From NCBI RefSeq assembly GCF_963677005.1, contig NZ_OY781616.1:3295001-3359000 (forward strand): a DNA stretch of 64,000 nt, read 5' to 3'. A program made the translations under genes and the position numbers. The notes beneath the pieces were generated by a model. That model saw only the letters and a list, made by a program, of their open reading frames with translations. It was not told the origin of the DNA and did no database searches. Positions 50,993 through 60,301 of this stretch are shown one piece after another (positions within the stretch are counted from its first letter, which is position 1; the number at the start of each line of letters is the position of its first letter). Origin of the DNA: Maridesulfovibrio sp. (lineage in GTDB: Bacteria; Desulfobacterota; Desulfovibrionia; Desulfovibrionales; Desulfovibrionaceae).

Positions 50993-52369
50993 TTATTGGG
51001 CTGGAATTGATATTGAAGATTCCGGGAGAATCTGCCCGTGTATTGTGCAGGGTATTTCCCTGCCCACCAGATATTCTATTGCCGCTACCCGTTTGGCCTG
51101 TTCCGCCAGAGCCTGAAAATAGGATAACTGAAATTCGATGAGAGTCCTTTCCGCGTCTATAAGATCGCTTGAAGAAGCTGTTCCGGACTGGAAAGCTTCG
51201 ATGGATACTCCAAGGGATTGTTCGGCCTTGGGAGTAAGGCTGTCCTTGTAGAGGCTGACTTTGCGGATGGCGTCCTGATATTTGTAAATTTCAAGGTCGA
51301 GTTCAGCTGTGAGGTTCCGCTCAAGCCCAGCCTTTTTACGGGAGGCTGATTTGACCTTGTTCTCGGCTTCGTTCACCTGTGCATCCTGTTTATCCATCCA
51401 GATTGGCAGGTTAACGGACATTGCGGTGACAATCGGGTCTTTGTCAGCGTTGGTCACATTCGGGCTTCTTGCTTTCCCTGTCTGGATGTATTCGACTCCG
51501 AATGAGAAGTCCGGGTAGTAATCCTTATGCGCCAGTTCCACAGCGATTTTCTCCCGCTCCACGGCATGTCCCAGTTCCTTCAGTCTGGGATTCCCGGTCT
51601 TGAATTCGGTCTTCAATTCGTCCGGGGTCATGCTGATTTCCATAACCGGGATAGTTTTCGGCAGGGGCAGGGATTGTCCGTCAGGCCGGTTCATTGCGGC
51701 GAGGAGTCTGGCTACGGTCGGTCCTTTGCGTTCTTCCAGCGAGTGTAGCCTTTCTTCCAGTTTGCCCAGTTCCACCTGAGTCCTGATAACACCGTCATAA
51801 GCGCCTGCACCGGTAGAGTAGCGGGCCCGGGCAACGCTTTCGAGATACTTCATAAGTGCAATATTTTCTCTGGTGATGCGGATGGCCTGTGCAAGGTATG
51901 CATAGTCGTAATATGTTTTTTTGACTTCGGTGAATATCTTCAGCTTCAGATTGTCGAAACGTGCTTTTTTTATGTCCGCATCACGCAGGGCCTGTTCGCC
52001 TTTAAGCCCCAGCTTTCCGAACCATGGAAGAGTCTGGCTCAGTCCGTACTTGAATTCCTGCGGCCCGGTCCGGGTTTCCACCGGCTGGATGAACCATGCG
52101 AAGCTGAATCTGGGGTCCGGAAGGCTGGATACGCTGGCTTCACGCTGCAACGCCGCCTTCCAGCCGTAAAAGGCGGAGTAAAGGTCGTCATTGTTACGGG
52201 CTGCTTCCACAAGATATCCGGTCAGCTCTTCAATTTTGCCGTGGGCGGCATCAATGTCTGCCGTGCTGTTGGTTTCCGCATACTGAGCAGACGCAGGCGC
52301 GGATTGTGTAAATATGAGAGCGCAGAAAATGATGATCAATGTATATTTGATTCCGGATGCATGGGCCAT
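50993..52369 (-). CDS. cusC: TolC-family outer-membrane channel, CusC type
   Basis: Outer-membrane efflux channel forming the exit duct of the Cus pump. ATG 52369 is preferred to the upstream frame start because GGAGAG lies 6-7 bp before it on the minus strand and a Sec signal (YTLIIIFCALIFTQS, cleaved after ASAQ) follows directly; the product has 458 residues. Two OEP repeats are visible with long alpha-helical segments (ADIDAAHGKIEELTGYLVE; LTAELDLEIYKYQDAIRKVS) and PWFGKLGLKGEQAL typical of the metal-efflux branch. No lipobox Cys is seen, unlike E. coli CusC. First gene of the minus-strand operon. Confidence 0.9.
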   Translation of the reverse strand: MAHASGIKYTLIIIFCALIFTQSAPASAQYAETNSTADIDAAHGKIEELTGYLVEAARNNDDLYSAFYGWKAALQREASVSSLPDPRFSFAWFIQPVETRTGPQEFKYGLSQTLPWFGKLGLKGEQALRDADIKKARFDNLKLKIFTEVKKTYYDYAYLAQAIRITRENIALMKYLESVARARYSTGAGAYDGVIRTQVELGKLEERLHSLEERKGPTVARLLAAMNRPDGQSLPLPKTIPVMEISMTPDELKTEFKTGNPRLKELGHAVEREKIAVELAHKDYYPDFSFGVEYIQTGKARSPNVTNADKDPIVTAMSVNLPIWMDKQDAQVNEAENKVKSASRKKAGLERNLTAELDLEIYKYQDAIRKVSLYKDSLTPKAEQSLGVSIEAFQSGTASSSDLIDAERTLIEFQLSYFQALAEQAKRVAAIEYLVGREIPCTIHGQILPESSISIPAQ

Positions 52370-52871
52370 GAATCTCTCCTGTAAGCGGAATAGGACTTTA
52401 GTGTGTTTTGCGCTGAGCAAGTACTATTCCATATCAATAGTGGTGCTGGTTATTATACTTTAAGAACGGGTATAATTCATCCATTTCCGGTCATGTTTTT
52501 GTTTCCAGACCATCATGTGCAATTTTTGGGAGGCGCAGGTTCAATTATTCCAGTTTGTTGCAGACTGATTCTGCACTTGTGTTGCACAAGGCTGTTTCGT
52601 AACTTGCAGAAAAATCATACTAAAAAAGTATGAAACTCATGACAGCTCAATATCCACTCGGGGTTAGTGCAAAAGTTTTCACAAAAAACGTCTGTGTTTT
52701 GGATAGGGTACAGATAAAATTCATTAACTCTTTGATATGGAGGATTTTTTTTATGATGGAATACAATGTGAAATTGTCGTCGTGAATTCTGGGAGTAATG
52801 CTTGAAAAAGTGTATTCTGAAATAAGCCGGAAAGGGCAACACAGACAAACTCCCATCAAAAAGGTCAATAA
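52370..52871. promoter_or_regulatory. 500-bp divergent cus/phosphatase control region with palindrome
   Basis: The region between cusC (minus) and the PP2C gene (plus). CTTGTG (52576-52581), TTG and CACAAG (52585-52590) form a perfect 6-bp inverted repeat near the middle. A GGTATAAT at about 52478-52485 could be a plus-strand -10. A TGCAC-N5-TTGCA around the palindrome loosely recalls a sigma-54 promoter but lacks the full GG. No copper-type CueR or CusR box was recognised, and no CusRS genes are nearby. Confidence 0.35.
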
Positions 52872-55043
52872 ATGAAAATACGTTTTAAACTGCTTCTGCT
52901 CCTGCTGACTGTCTCCATTCTTCCTCTTGTTCTTGTCCAGGCCGGGGTGCTGGACTCATTACGCACGCTTTCCGAAGAAATCGGAGGCGAGGTGCGCAGT
53001 GAGTTGGTTACAAAGAGCAGTGTGGAACTCAAAAGACTCGTTGAGGACCATGCCCGTGTCCTTTCCAAGCAACGCAGGATTGTTGAACTCAATCTGCAGC
53101 AGATTTCAGCCGAGCTTTCGGCATGGATTGAGGACGGAAACGGATTCCGTCTTCCGGAGGTTTTTCTTGGTAGCGGTTTAGGACAGAGAGACATTGATCC
53201 TCCTGAACGGAAGTACCAGCGGCATGACCAGGGTATGATGATGCAGGGGATGTCTGCATTGGATTTTGATTCGGTCCGTTACTTCCCTGGTTTTCCAGAC
53301 AGCGGAAAAAAACTGCTTCCTAGCGGCTCCCCGGATGCTGTGCTGCCGTTGTTGAAGGCCGTTGCATTCAAAAATCCTGATCTGACCCTCTGGATCAGGG
53401 CCGTGTTCCGTTCCGGAGAAGAGTTGGTCTACCCTGCAACAACCTCAATGAGAATGAACATGCATGAGACTGTTCCGGTTATAAATGAAAACCCGGTTTC
53501 CACCTGGTCTCTTCCCCGGAAAGATATCCTTACCGGTCAGACCGTTCTTACAGCCTCCTTGAGTGTCTTCGTTGATAAGTCGGCGGTCGGAAGCGTCTCC
53601 ATTGATGTTCCCCTTGCGACTCTTCTGCACGGTTACAATCATCTTGATGCCTTTTCCCACAACATTGCTTCCCTGCTGGTCCGCCTTGAACCTGAAGGTA
53701 GTGGAACAGACGGCAATGGAATCGGCGGGGTGGAAGTGGTGGCAAAGGAAGTTACCTCTCCAAGCCCCAAAACCATGATGCATTCCTGGGAACCTCCCAC
53801 TTCGCAGATGCTGCTTTCCTCCACGGATGCCGATCAGTTTTCGCAGTTTCATAAATTTCTGGAGAACGGGAAGTCCGGAGTCCTGAGCATGCCGTATAAC
53901 GGGCGGGACAGTATCTGGGCATTTTCCTCTCCCGATGAGCGCGGTGTTTCGCTGGTACTGATACTCCCGCATGCCGATGTTGTTGCCCCGGCCGAGAAGG
54001 CAAAGTCCTATGTGCAGTGCGTCATAAATGATCAGTATCTCCACACCGTTTTTGTGCTGGTTTTTGTGGTGGTGCTGGTTTCGCTGCTTGCGTTCATGCT
54101 TTCAAGAAGATTTACGGAAAATATCCTGATTCTTGCTCGCGGGGTCAAACGTATAGCTTCGGGAGATTTTTCCGCACGGGTGGAAGTGAGCGGAGAAGAC
54201 GAGGTCGGCGAACTTGCCCGGGATTTTAACTCAATGGCTCCGGCCTTGAGGGAGCACATTGAAATAAAAAGCGCCCTTGATGTGGCAATGGAAGTGCAGA
54301 CCAACCTGCTGCCGCAAGTTTCGCCGCATATAAAAGGCTACGATATTCATGGCGAAAGCAGATATTGCGATGAACTCGGCGGGGATTATTTCGACTATAT
54401 CCGTCCGGACCGGGATGGAGAGAATATCCGTTTTGCCATCGGGGATGTCAGCGGGCACGGAGTCCCGGCGGCAATGCTCATGGGATCGGTGCGCGGATAC
54501 CTGCGGGCACGGACTTTAAGCGGAGGACAACTTGGTGATATCGTTACCGATGTCAACAGGCTTGTCGCACAGGACACCTATAAGACAGGGCAGTTCATGA
54601 CTATGCTCATGGTCGAGCTTGATCCTGTTAAGAGCGAATTTCGCTGGGTGCGGGCAGGGCATGAGCCGGCCCTGATTTTTGACCCGGCCAGGAATGATTT
54701 TATCCGTCTTGAAGGTGAAGGTATTGTACTCGGTGCCTTCGAAGACAGCGAGTATCTGGAGAACTGCTGCGCAGAGTTGGAAGACGGGCAGATTCTTGTT
54801 CTGGGTACTGACGGAATATGGGAAGCATCCGACAAGGATGGGGAGCTTTTCGGCAAGGAAAGACTGTGGAAGGTGATTGATCTGAAAAAGAATTCATCTG
54901 CACAGTCCATTGTGTCCGGTATTTTCGCCGCTGTGCAGGATTTTACCGGAAGAAGCAAACAGGAAGACGATCTGACCGTCGTGGTCATAAAAAAAGAAAA
55001 CAACAACACGCCAGAGGAGTTGCAGCATGAAAAAGTTATTTAA
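52872..55043 (+). CDS. Membrane PP2C-type (RsbU/SpoIIE) phosphatase with periplasmic sensor and HAMP
   Basis: A 723-residue transmembrane Ser/Thr phosphatase of the partner-switch class. TM1 is residues 5-22; a large periplasmic sensor follows (about 25-395), TM2 about 396-417 (FVLVFVVVLVSLLAFML), HAMP to about 470 (RIASGDFSARVEV), then the PP2C domain (LGGDYFDYI, GDVSGHGVPAAMLMG, EDDLTVVVIK with metal Asp residues). The sensor contains Met-rich patches (QGMMMQGMSALDF and SMRMNMHET) that could bind Cu(I). It stands divergent from cusCBA and overlaps the Met-rich protein gene by 17 bp, so copper sensing is a reasonable inference. AAAGG precedes the start. Confidence 0.88.
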   Translation: MKIRFKLLLLLLTVSILPLVLVQAGVLDSLRTLSEEIGGEVRSELVTKSSVELKRLVEDHARVLSKQRRIVELNLQQISAELSAWIEDGNGFRLPEVFLGSGLGQRDIDPPERKYQRHDQGMMMQGMSALDFDSVRYFPGFPDSGKKLLPSGSPDAVLPLLKAVAFKNPDLTLWIRAVFRSGEELVYPATTSMRMNMHETVPVINENPVSTWSLPRKDILTGQTVLTASLSVFVDKSAVGSVSIDVPLATLLHGYNHLDAFSHNIASLLVRLEPEGSGTDGNGIGGVEVVAKEVTSPSPKTMMHSWEPPTSQMLLSSTDADQFSQFHKFLENGKSGVLSMPYNGRDSIWAFSSPDERGVSLVLILPHADVVAPAEKAKSYVQCVINDQYLHTVFVLVFVVVLVSLLAFMLSRRFTENILILARGVKRIASGDFSARVEVSGEDEVGELARDFNSMAPALREHIEIKSALDVAMEVQTNLLPQVSPHIKGYDIHGESRYCDELGGDYFDYIRPDRDGENIRFAIGDVSGHGVPAAMLMGSVRGYLRARTLSGGQLGDIVTDVNRLVAQDTYKTGQFMTMLMVELDPVKSEFRWVRAGHEPALIFDPARNDFIRLEGEGIVLGAFEDSEYLENCCAELEDGQILVLGTDGIWEASDKDGELFGKERLWKVIDLKKNSSAQSIVSGIFAAVQDFTGRSKQEDDLTVVVIKKENNNTPEELQHEKVI

Positions 55044-55488
55044 CATCAGTACTATTGTGGCCTTTGTTTTTATAATGTCCACCGCAGCATTGGCCATGGA
55101 TATGGACCATTCCGGTCATGGCAAAGGCGAAATGAAGGGTTCCATGCATGACGGCATAGCCATGATGGAAAAAGGGCTTGCCCATATGAAGCATGGTGCA
55201 GAGCTTATGCACGACCCTACCACCATGAAAGAAGGTATGGGACTCATGAACAAGGAAATGATGCCCATGCATAACGGAATGAAAATGATTGAAAAAGGAG
55301 CCGAGGGCGGCAAGCACCATTCCATGGTCAAAGGCTCTATGGGCAAAGCCAACAACGGCATGATGGAGATGATGAAAGGAATGGGCCTGGTCAAGAAAGG
55401 CGACAGCAACGGTTTTTCCATGATGGACAGCGGTCTTGAGAAGATGGAAAAATCTCTGGAAGAAGTGAAGGGTATGTCGGGCATGTAG
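55027..55488 (+). CDS. Met/His-rich periplasmic protein, probable copper-binding
   Basis: A 153-residue protein with a Sec signal peptide (FNISTIVAFVFIMSTAALA) followed by an entirely helical, low-complexity mature part: about 30 Met and a dozen His, in motifs such as MDMDHSGHGKGEMKG, GLAHMKHGAELMHD and MMEMMKGMG. Met/His clusters of this kind bind Cu(I) and Ag(I) in the periplasm. GAGGAG precedes ATG 55027, which lies inside the end of the phosphatase gene, so the two are co-translated. It could buffer copper or hand it to the Cus adaptor; this role is inferred from composition and context. Confidence 0.85.
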   Translation: MKKLFNISTIVAFVFIMSTAALAMDMDHSGHGKGEMKGSMHDGIAMMEKGLAHMKHGAELMHDPTTMKEGMGLMNKEMMPMHNGMKMIEKGAEGGKHHSMVKGSMGKANNGMMEMMKGMGLVKKGDSNGFSMMDSGLEKMEKSLEEVKGMSGM

Positions 55489-55519
55489 CTTTTGTTTACT
55501 GTTTAAGTATAAATGAAGA

Positions 55520-55556
55520 GGCTGCCTTCCGGTTATGGAGGGCAGCCTTTTGGGTT
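55520..55556 (+). terminator. Terminator after the Met-rich gene
   Basis: GGCTGCCTTCC (55520-55530) pairs with GGAGGGCAGCC (55537-55547) with one G-U pair, followed by TTTTGGGTTTT. The remaining bases to 55652 hold no gene. Confidence 0.85.
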
Positions 55557-55652
55557 TTAAAAAATAAAATTAGTTTGCCGAAAATAAAAGAATCAAGGCG
55601 AGCATGATTTTGATGGTTTGAACAAACTAAGTCTAGTTGTTGCAGGATTGAA

Positions 55653-56078
55653 TCAATCATTGTCTTCATGGTATTGATATATATGAATATCTAACCTGAC
55701 TTTTGCACCCTTATCGATTAGCAGGTCTCTTAATGTCGATCGGTGACAACGGCTCTCATCTTCGCAGTAACAACCAATTGAAAAATTCGTTGTGTGAGAA
55801 AAGACTGCCAGCAAATCAAGAATGCGATTCTTATCCGGGCTGGAAAGTTCCTTTTTATATTTGCCACTGAACTTAGCCCATTCTGCTTCGGATTTTACTG
55901 ATTTTCCCAGCTTCATTAATTCCGGGCTCGGTGCGATTTCAGGCAACCATATGTCATACCAGTTCTGCGATGCGTATTCTTCCTTTTTGACGCCTCGCGG
56001 AGGTCTTCTTACTGCTCCAATGCGAATCCCCTCATCGTCTATTCTGGTCGTTCCAAGCCTTACAACATACATTGTCAT
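55653..56078 (-). CDS. DUF488 family protein
   Basis: A 141-residue cytosolic protein of the DUF488 family. Features are the N-terminal RLGTTRIDDEGIRIG, the RRPPRGVKKEEYASQNWYD segment (in pieces), and the C-terminal CYCEDESRCHRSTLRDLL with the paired Cys-x-Cys..Cys-His that marks the family. The biochemical role is unknown. AAGGA lies 7 bp before the start on the minus strand. It follows the LysE-type gene on the same strand with a 37-bp gap, so the two may be co-transcribed. Confidence 0.85.
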   Translation of the reverse strand: MTMYVVRLGTTRIDDEGIRIGAVRRPPRGVKKEEYASQNWYDIWLPEIAPSPELMKLGKSVKSEAEWAKFSGKYKKELSSPDKNRILDLLAVFSHTTNFSIGCYCEDESRCHRSTLRDLLIDKGAKVRLDIHIYQYHEDND

Positions 56079-56115
56079 CGTTTATTCCTTCTTCGGGTCC
56101 TGTGCGGTAAAATAA

Positions 56116-56721
56116 TTATGACTTCAGCAGTAATGATCCCATAGCTCCGACGAGCAGCAGAGCCATTCCTGTGTTGAAGATTGTAATGCGATTTCCTTTG
56201 GAAAGTGACTGGCGAAACGCTGCGCCGGACAATGCCCAGACACTGATTGACGGGATGTTAACTACTGCAAAAATGAGCAGCAAAAGCAGAAGGCTTGGTA
56301 TGAAATTTTCAGCTGACGTGTAGCTGACATTCAGGATCAGCGCCACAGCCCATGCCTTGGGGTTAACCAACTGAAAGAGAGCAGCCTGTGTAAAGGAAAA
56401 AGGTTTCGACATTTCGTCACCGTCTTCGGAGCCTAAGGAGCGGCTTCTGGCAATTTGAAATGCCAGCCAGAGTACATAGCTGAAACAGACTGTTCGTAGT
56501 GCCGAGTAGATGAAAGGGTGGTTGACGATGAATTGTCCGAACCCTATTCCAATGAAGAATACCATTGTCAAAAAGCCTCCGCTGATGCCCAGGACCATCG
56601 GCAAGGTCTTTTTATATCCGAAGTTGGCCCCGGATATTAATAACAGGATGTTTGCCGGACCTGGTGAAATGGACATGACAAAGGCAAATCCAATAAGAGA
56701 TAATGCTGTTTCGAGCGTCAT
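56116..56721 (-). CDS. LysE/RhtB-family amino-acid exporter
   Basis: An inner-membrane exporter of amino acids or derivatives, 201 residues. ATG 56721 is chosen because GGAGAG precedes it; the frame is open 60 bases further upstream without a ribosome site. The family N-terminus MSISPGPANILLLISGANFG is clear, and about six hydrophobic helices follow, including the LVNPKAWAVAL motif. An AraC-type regulator is transcribed divergently from 56825, the usual arrangement for inducible export. Confidence 0.9.
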   Translation of the reverse strand: MTLETALSLIGFAFVMSISPGPANILLLISGANFGYKKTLPMVLGISGGFLTMVFFIGIGFGQFIVNHPFIYSALRTVCFSYVLWLAFQIARSRSLGSEDGDEMSKPFSFTQAALFQLVNPKAWAVALILNVSYTSAENFIPSLLLLLLIFAVVNIPSISVWALSGAAFRQSLSKGNRITIFNTGMALLLVGAMGSLLLKS

Positions 56722-56824
56722 GAATCTCTCCATCTTTTTTCGGTATATTTGACAAACCGGGCAGCGTGAGACAATTTTCATTCGTCTGCATTTTTTATCC
56801 GATCGTCTAAAGGGGGCTGGTATA

Positions 56825-57772
56825 TTGAAAAATACCGATTTGATATCCGAAATATTTTCTACCCTGCGAATTAAAAGTGAGCTTTATTTTCGCACAAGGA
56901 TGAGTGGGAACTATGCCGTCAGGGTGCCGCGGGAAAAAAGGAGAATCAGGTTTCATGTGGTTCTTAGCGGCGAGTGTTGGATTACAGATGAAGCCGGTCG
57001 ATCCGTGCTCATGCAGGAAGGCGATATAGTGCTGGTTCCCAACGGGGCCAGCCAGGTGCTTTCGTCAACACCGGAGGAACCCTGTGCTGAGCTTTCGGAA
57101 GTGATTGCCGATGGCAACTTGAAAGATGGTACGCTTTATGTCGGCTCGGGTCCGGAGAAGTCCGCTTTGCTCTGCGGGTTCTGCAGGTTTGATGAAGACC
57201 TGGATCATCCAATGCTGACAAATCTGCCTTCAATCATCGTCTTACGAGTCTCAGATCTGGGAAAAGAACCTTGGGTTGCGGCAGCTCTGAAACTCTTTAG
57301 CCTGGAAGCCAAGTTGAATACTCAAGGAACCTCGGCAATCGTTGAGCGCCTTATTGAAATCATTGTCATTCAAGCAACACGACGATTGGAGCGGCTGGAT
57401 GAAGTTGAGGGTAACTGCTTTACAGCGGCATTGACTGACCCTGCCCTTTCCAAGTCCCTGCAGGTGATCCATACCCAGCCGGAGAAAAGCTGGCGAGTCG
57501 ATGAACTGGCAGTTCTCGCCGGAATGTCGAGGGCCGGTTTTGCCGATAAGTTTTCAAAAGTTGTTGGTATTCCTCCCATTGAATATCTCACGAATTGGAG
57601 ATTGATGAGAGCCCGGACTTTACTTTCCGACACCGGGTTGGGCACAGAGGAGATAGCGGAACGTTGTGGCTATAAGTCGTTGCCGTCTTTTTCTCGCCGG
57701 TTCAAAAAGCAGTTTGGCATCAGTCCGGGAGCGTTTAGGAGATTAAAGTTAAGCCGTCCTGAAATAGATTGA
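56825..57772 (+). CDS. AraC-family regulator with cupin sensor
   Basis: A 315-residue regulator with an N-terminal cupin (VVLSGECWITDEAG, GDIVLVPNGASQVL) of the AraC-cupin_6 group and a C-terminal double helix-turn-helix (WRVDELAVLAGMSRAGFADK; LGTEEIAERCGYKSLPSF). Initiation is probably TTG 56825, with AAGGGGG 8 bp upstream. The 103-bp gap to the divergent LysE-type gene would hold its operator; it is the likely regulator of that exporter. Following it, 57773-58048 holds no gene, only a small palindrome (GGAGATAACTCTCC near 57795). Confidence 0.9.
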   Translation: MKNTDLISEIFSTLRIKSELYFRTRMSGNYAVRVPREKRRIRFHVVLSGECWITDEAGRSVLMQEGDIVLVPNGASQVLSSTPEEPCAELSEVIADGNLKDGTLYVGSGPEKSALLCGFCRFDEDLDHPMLTNLPSIIVLRVSDLGKEPWVAAALKLFSLEAKLNTQGTSAIVERLIEIIVIQATRRLERLDEVEGNCFTAALTDPALSKSLQVIHTQPEKSWRVDELAVLAGMSRAGFADKFSKVVGIPPIEYLTNWRLMRARTLLSDTGLGTEEIAERCGYKSLPSFSRRFKKQFGISPGAFRRLKLSRPEID

Positions 57773-58048
57773 CGGTTTATTGGTTTACAACAGGAGATAA
57801 CTCTCCTCGGATTCCAGTTGGGGATGCTGCTTCCACGCAAAGATAGCATCTGGTTTTTGGGCATAAATCCATCCGAACACATCATCTTTTTTACGGTTTT
57901 AAGTTGGCTGTCTTTTTAAATTCTTACCGTTGACCTATGATGTTTATCTATTATATGACAAATCTTCATGTTTGTTTTCTTTTGTTAGCAAAATCAAATG
58001 CTAAAGTTGTTTTTGAGTTTTTCTAATATGAAACTCTGGGATTGTTAT

Positions 58049-59143
58049 ATGTTTAAAAAAATTATTTTGATTGGGCTGCTGCTTATCTGCACCGGGTGTC
58101 TGGCTGATTCTAAAAAAGCATTCAATGACTTTGTTGATCAAGTCACAACTCCTGCCGAGCAAACCTCCGTGACTTATTACACTACAGGAAATACTCCAGT
58201 CTATCCGAGTGAAACTGCTACGAATCAGATCAATACAATATTGATCGGTCAAGAAGTCAGCGTCTTTGAACTGGGCAAAAACAGAGTCCGGATTAATGAG
58301 GGCTGGGTTGATCTGGATTTTCTTGAAAAAGAAAGAACATATTTTCAGCTGACAGTGGAAAAACCTACCGGTGCTGCTGTTAAAATTTTAAATATTAAGC
58401 CCAAATATCATGACGGGATATGGTTGAAAGAAGGTAAATATCATGTGGCCATTTATCCTAAGGGCAAATCTGCAATTAAGGGTTGGATTTCTTTGGATAA
58501 AGACCGCAGACTGACGCCGGACAGCCTCAAAGAACCCGTGAAATACGGGGTGACAGTGAAAACTCCGGAAAGCGCTGTTGTTAAAATATTGAATATCGGT
58601 CCCAAATACCATGACGGCATCCAATTGAGCCCCGGCAAATATCACGTTGCCGTCTACAGGGAAAATAAAATTATTTATGACAAATGGATATCCTTAAAGG
58701 AAGACACAGTTATTGATATTTCGGGAATGGAGGAGGGCTCACCCGTACAGGTTGCAAGCAGAACAAAATCCGCCCCTGAGAAGCAGACAAAACAAGCTGC
58801 TGCCGCCACAGGTAAGGATACAGGGACAAAGGCAACCAATATGGTCGATCCGAAAAAAGATGCCGGGGGCAAGAATGATGCTAAACTCTATGCCTCCAAT
58901 TCCGGAGTGATGACCGATGCATCCAGCAGCCCTTCCGCCAAAAAAGAGACGAAAAAGGAGACCGCTGAAGAAAAGGTGACAGCACCACCGAAGAAGGAAC
59001 CGGCCAAACCTGCAGCCAAGAAAACGCAAGCTCCGAAAGAAACTGATTCCAGATGGACGAAATTGGTTTCCAAAGCTGAAAATTTACAACCTGAGCTTCC
59101 TCTTCCAAAGGTAAACAGACATAAATACGTCGAAAAATATTAA
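58049..59143 (+). CDS. Lipoprotein with two PEGA-like repeats and a Lys/Ala-rich tail
   Basis: A 364-residue predicted lipoprotein (FKKIILIGLLLICTGC lipobox). After an SH3-like segment (YPSETATNQINTILIGQEVSV) come two tandem ~65-residue repeats sharing VKILNI.PKYHDGI.L..GKYHVA and KWISL/GWISL, similar to PEGA domains, which are surface-exposed beta-sandwich modules. The C-terminal ~110 residues are Lys/Pro/Ala/Thr-rich, low-complexity, perhaps crossing or binding peptidoglycan. ATG 58049 gives the shortest clean lipoprotein signal; upstream in-frame ATGs at 58028 and 57998 lengthen it. It opens a run of five co-oriented genes. Function unknown. Confidence 0.75.
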   Translation: MFKKIILIGLLLICTGCLADSKKAFNDFVDQVTTPAEQTSVTYYTTGNTPVYPSETATNQINTILIGQEVSVFELGKNRVRINEGWVDLDFLEKERTYFQLTVEKPTGAAVKILNIKPKYHDGIWLKEGKYHVAIYPKGKSAIKGWISLDKDRRLTPDSLKEPVKYGVTVKTPESAVVKILNIGPKYHDGIQLSPGKYHVAVYRENKIIYDKWISLKEDTVIDISGMEEGSPVQVASRTKSAPEKQTKQAAAATGKDTGTKATNMVDPKKDAGGKNDAKLYASNSGVMTDASSSPSAKKETKKETAEEKVTAPPKKEPAKPAAKKTQAPKETDSRWTKLVSKAENLQPELPLPKVNRHKYVEKY

Positions 59144-59161
59144 GAAAAACAGGTGTAAATA

Positions 59162-60301
59162 ATGAAGAAAATTATATTCGTATTTTTTTTGGTAATATGT
59201 CTGCTTCCTATAAACGTCTACGCAGGACGAACTTCAAATTCAGGCTCGCTAATTAATGAGATTAGAGAACTCTCTGCAGAAAGAAATGATTTATTAATGT
59301 CTTTACTCAATGAGTTGACTCGAGCTCTCAATAATGACGCCAGCATGATAAAAGGGACTTTTGAAGGGGACCCCATGCTGTGGATGTATGGTAATGGCGA
59401 GTTTAGAATGGGTTTGAATAGATGTACCTGGGATCGCTGCTACCGGCTTTTGGGAAATGTAAAGCTGAAAGTCCGAAAACCTCTTACCAGATCTTATAAC
59501 GCTTACTTTATGCCTACAAGATCAACTTTTATGCGAGCGCTGTATAAGGAACATTTTGGAGGAAGTGAGTATCAAGATTACTTTGCATCTATGTTTCCAC
59601 AGAAAAAAGGATATAAAAAAGCCCTTGCCTCTTTTGAGAATGCTTTAGGTAAGCTGGATGCTCTGGATAAAGAAGCTGAGGCGTTGTTCAAGATTAAACT
59701 GAGTGCGCTTTTTCCTAAATATGTAATCCCGATGATTCCTTCGGGGTTGCCCAAGAGTTGGAAATACTACGATAGCTATCACGATGTGTACCGTAAATAT
59801 GATGGAAATAGTGTTGAGGCGGCTAGAGCCTGGTATAAACAATACGCACCAAAAAGAATGTCCTTGAGCAAAAAGTTCGTCAGTAAACAAAAGATGCCTA
59901 AAAAATTTAATTTTGCGGTAGAAACATTGTACTTTGAAATTGGTAAAGGCCTTAGCAATCAACAAAGATTCACTAAGACAGAAACAGTTTGCAAAATACT
60001 GGATTCTTTTGTGGAGAAAGGAAAGGCTACTTACGAAAAAATTGACGTGTACGATGTTTATACAGATGCAACAAGTAAAGGAGGCATGCTTGGAAGGATT
60101 TTGATCAACCGCCAAAAACAAAGAGGTTTTTGGGAGCCTGCAATGTTTTCATACATGGATAATATATATAATTATTGTAAAAAAATTAACTCTGTTTCCG
60201 ACAAGTTGCGTGCAAAAGTTTTGACTTATGCGACATTCAGCTACGATGAAGCAAAGCGGGTTGGCGACAGTACAGTGCTAGGAGACATTGATGCCCTCTA
60301 A
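59162..60301 (+). CDS. Secreted hypothetical protein (379 aa)
   Basis: A protein with a Sec signal peptide (KKIIFVFFLVICLLPINVYA) and a largely helical mature part of about 357 residues, with the odd pairs CTWDRCY near residue 90 and little else to mark a family. Its base composition is more AT-rich than the core genes. It is 18 bp after the PEGA lipoprotein, and its last bases overlap the next gene by 11 bp, so it is part of the same operon. I recognise no function. Confidence 0.7.
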   Translation: MKKIIFVFFLVICLLPINVYAGRTSNSGSLINEIRELSAERNDLLMSLLNELTRALNNDASMIKGTFEGDPMLWMYGNGEFRMGLNRCTWDRCYRLLGNVKLKVRKPLTRSYNAYFMPTRSTFMRALYKEHFGGSEYQDYFASMFPQKKGYKKALASFENALGKLDALDKEAEALFKIKLSALFPKYVIPMIPSGLPKSWKYYDSYHDVYRKYDGNSVEAARAWYKQYAPKRMSLSKKFVSKQKMPKKFNFAVETLYFEIGKGLSNQQRFTKTETVCKILDSFVEKGKATYEKIDVYDVYTDATSKGGMLGRILINRQKQRGFWEPAMFSYMDNIYNYCKKINSVSDKLRAKVLTYATFSYDEAKRVGDSTVLGDIDAL

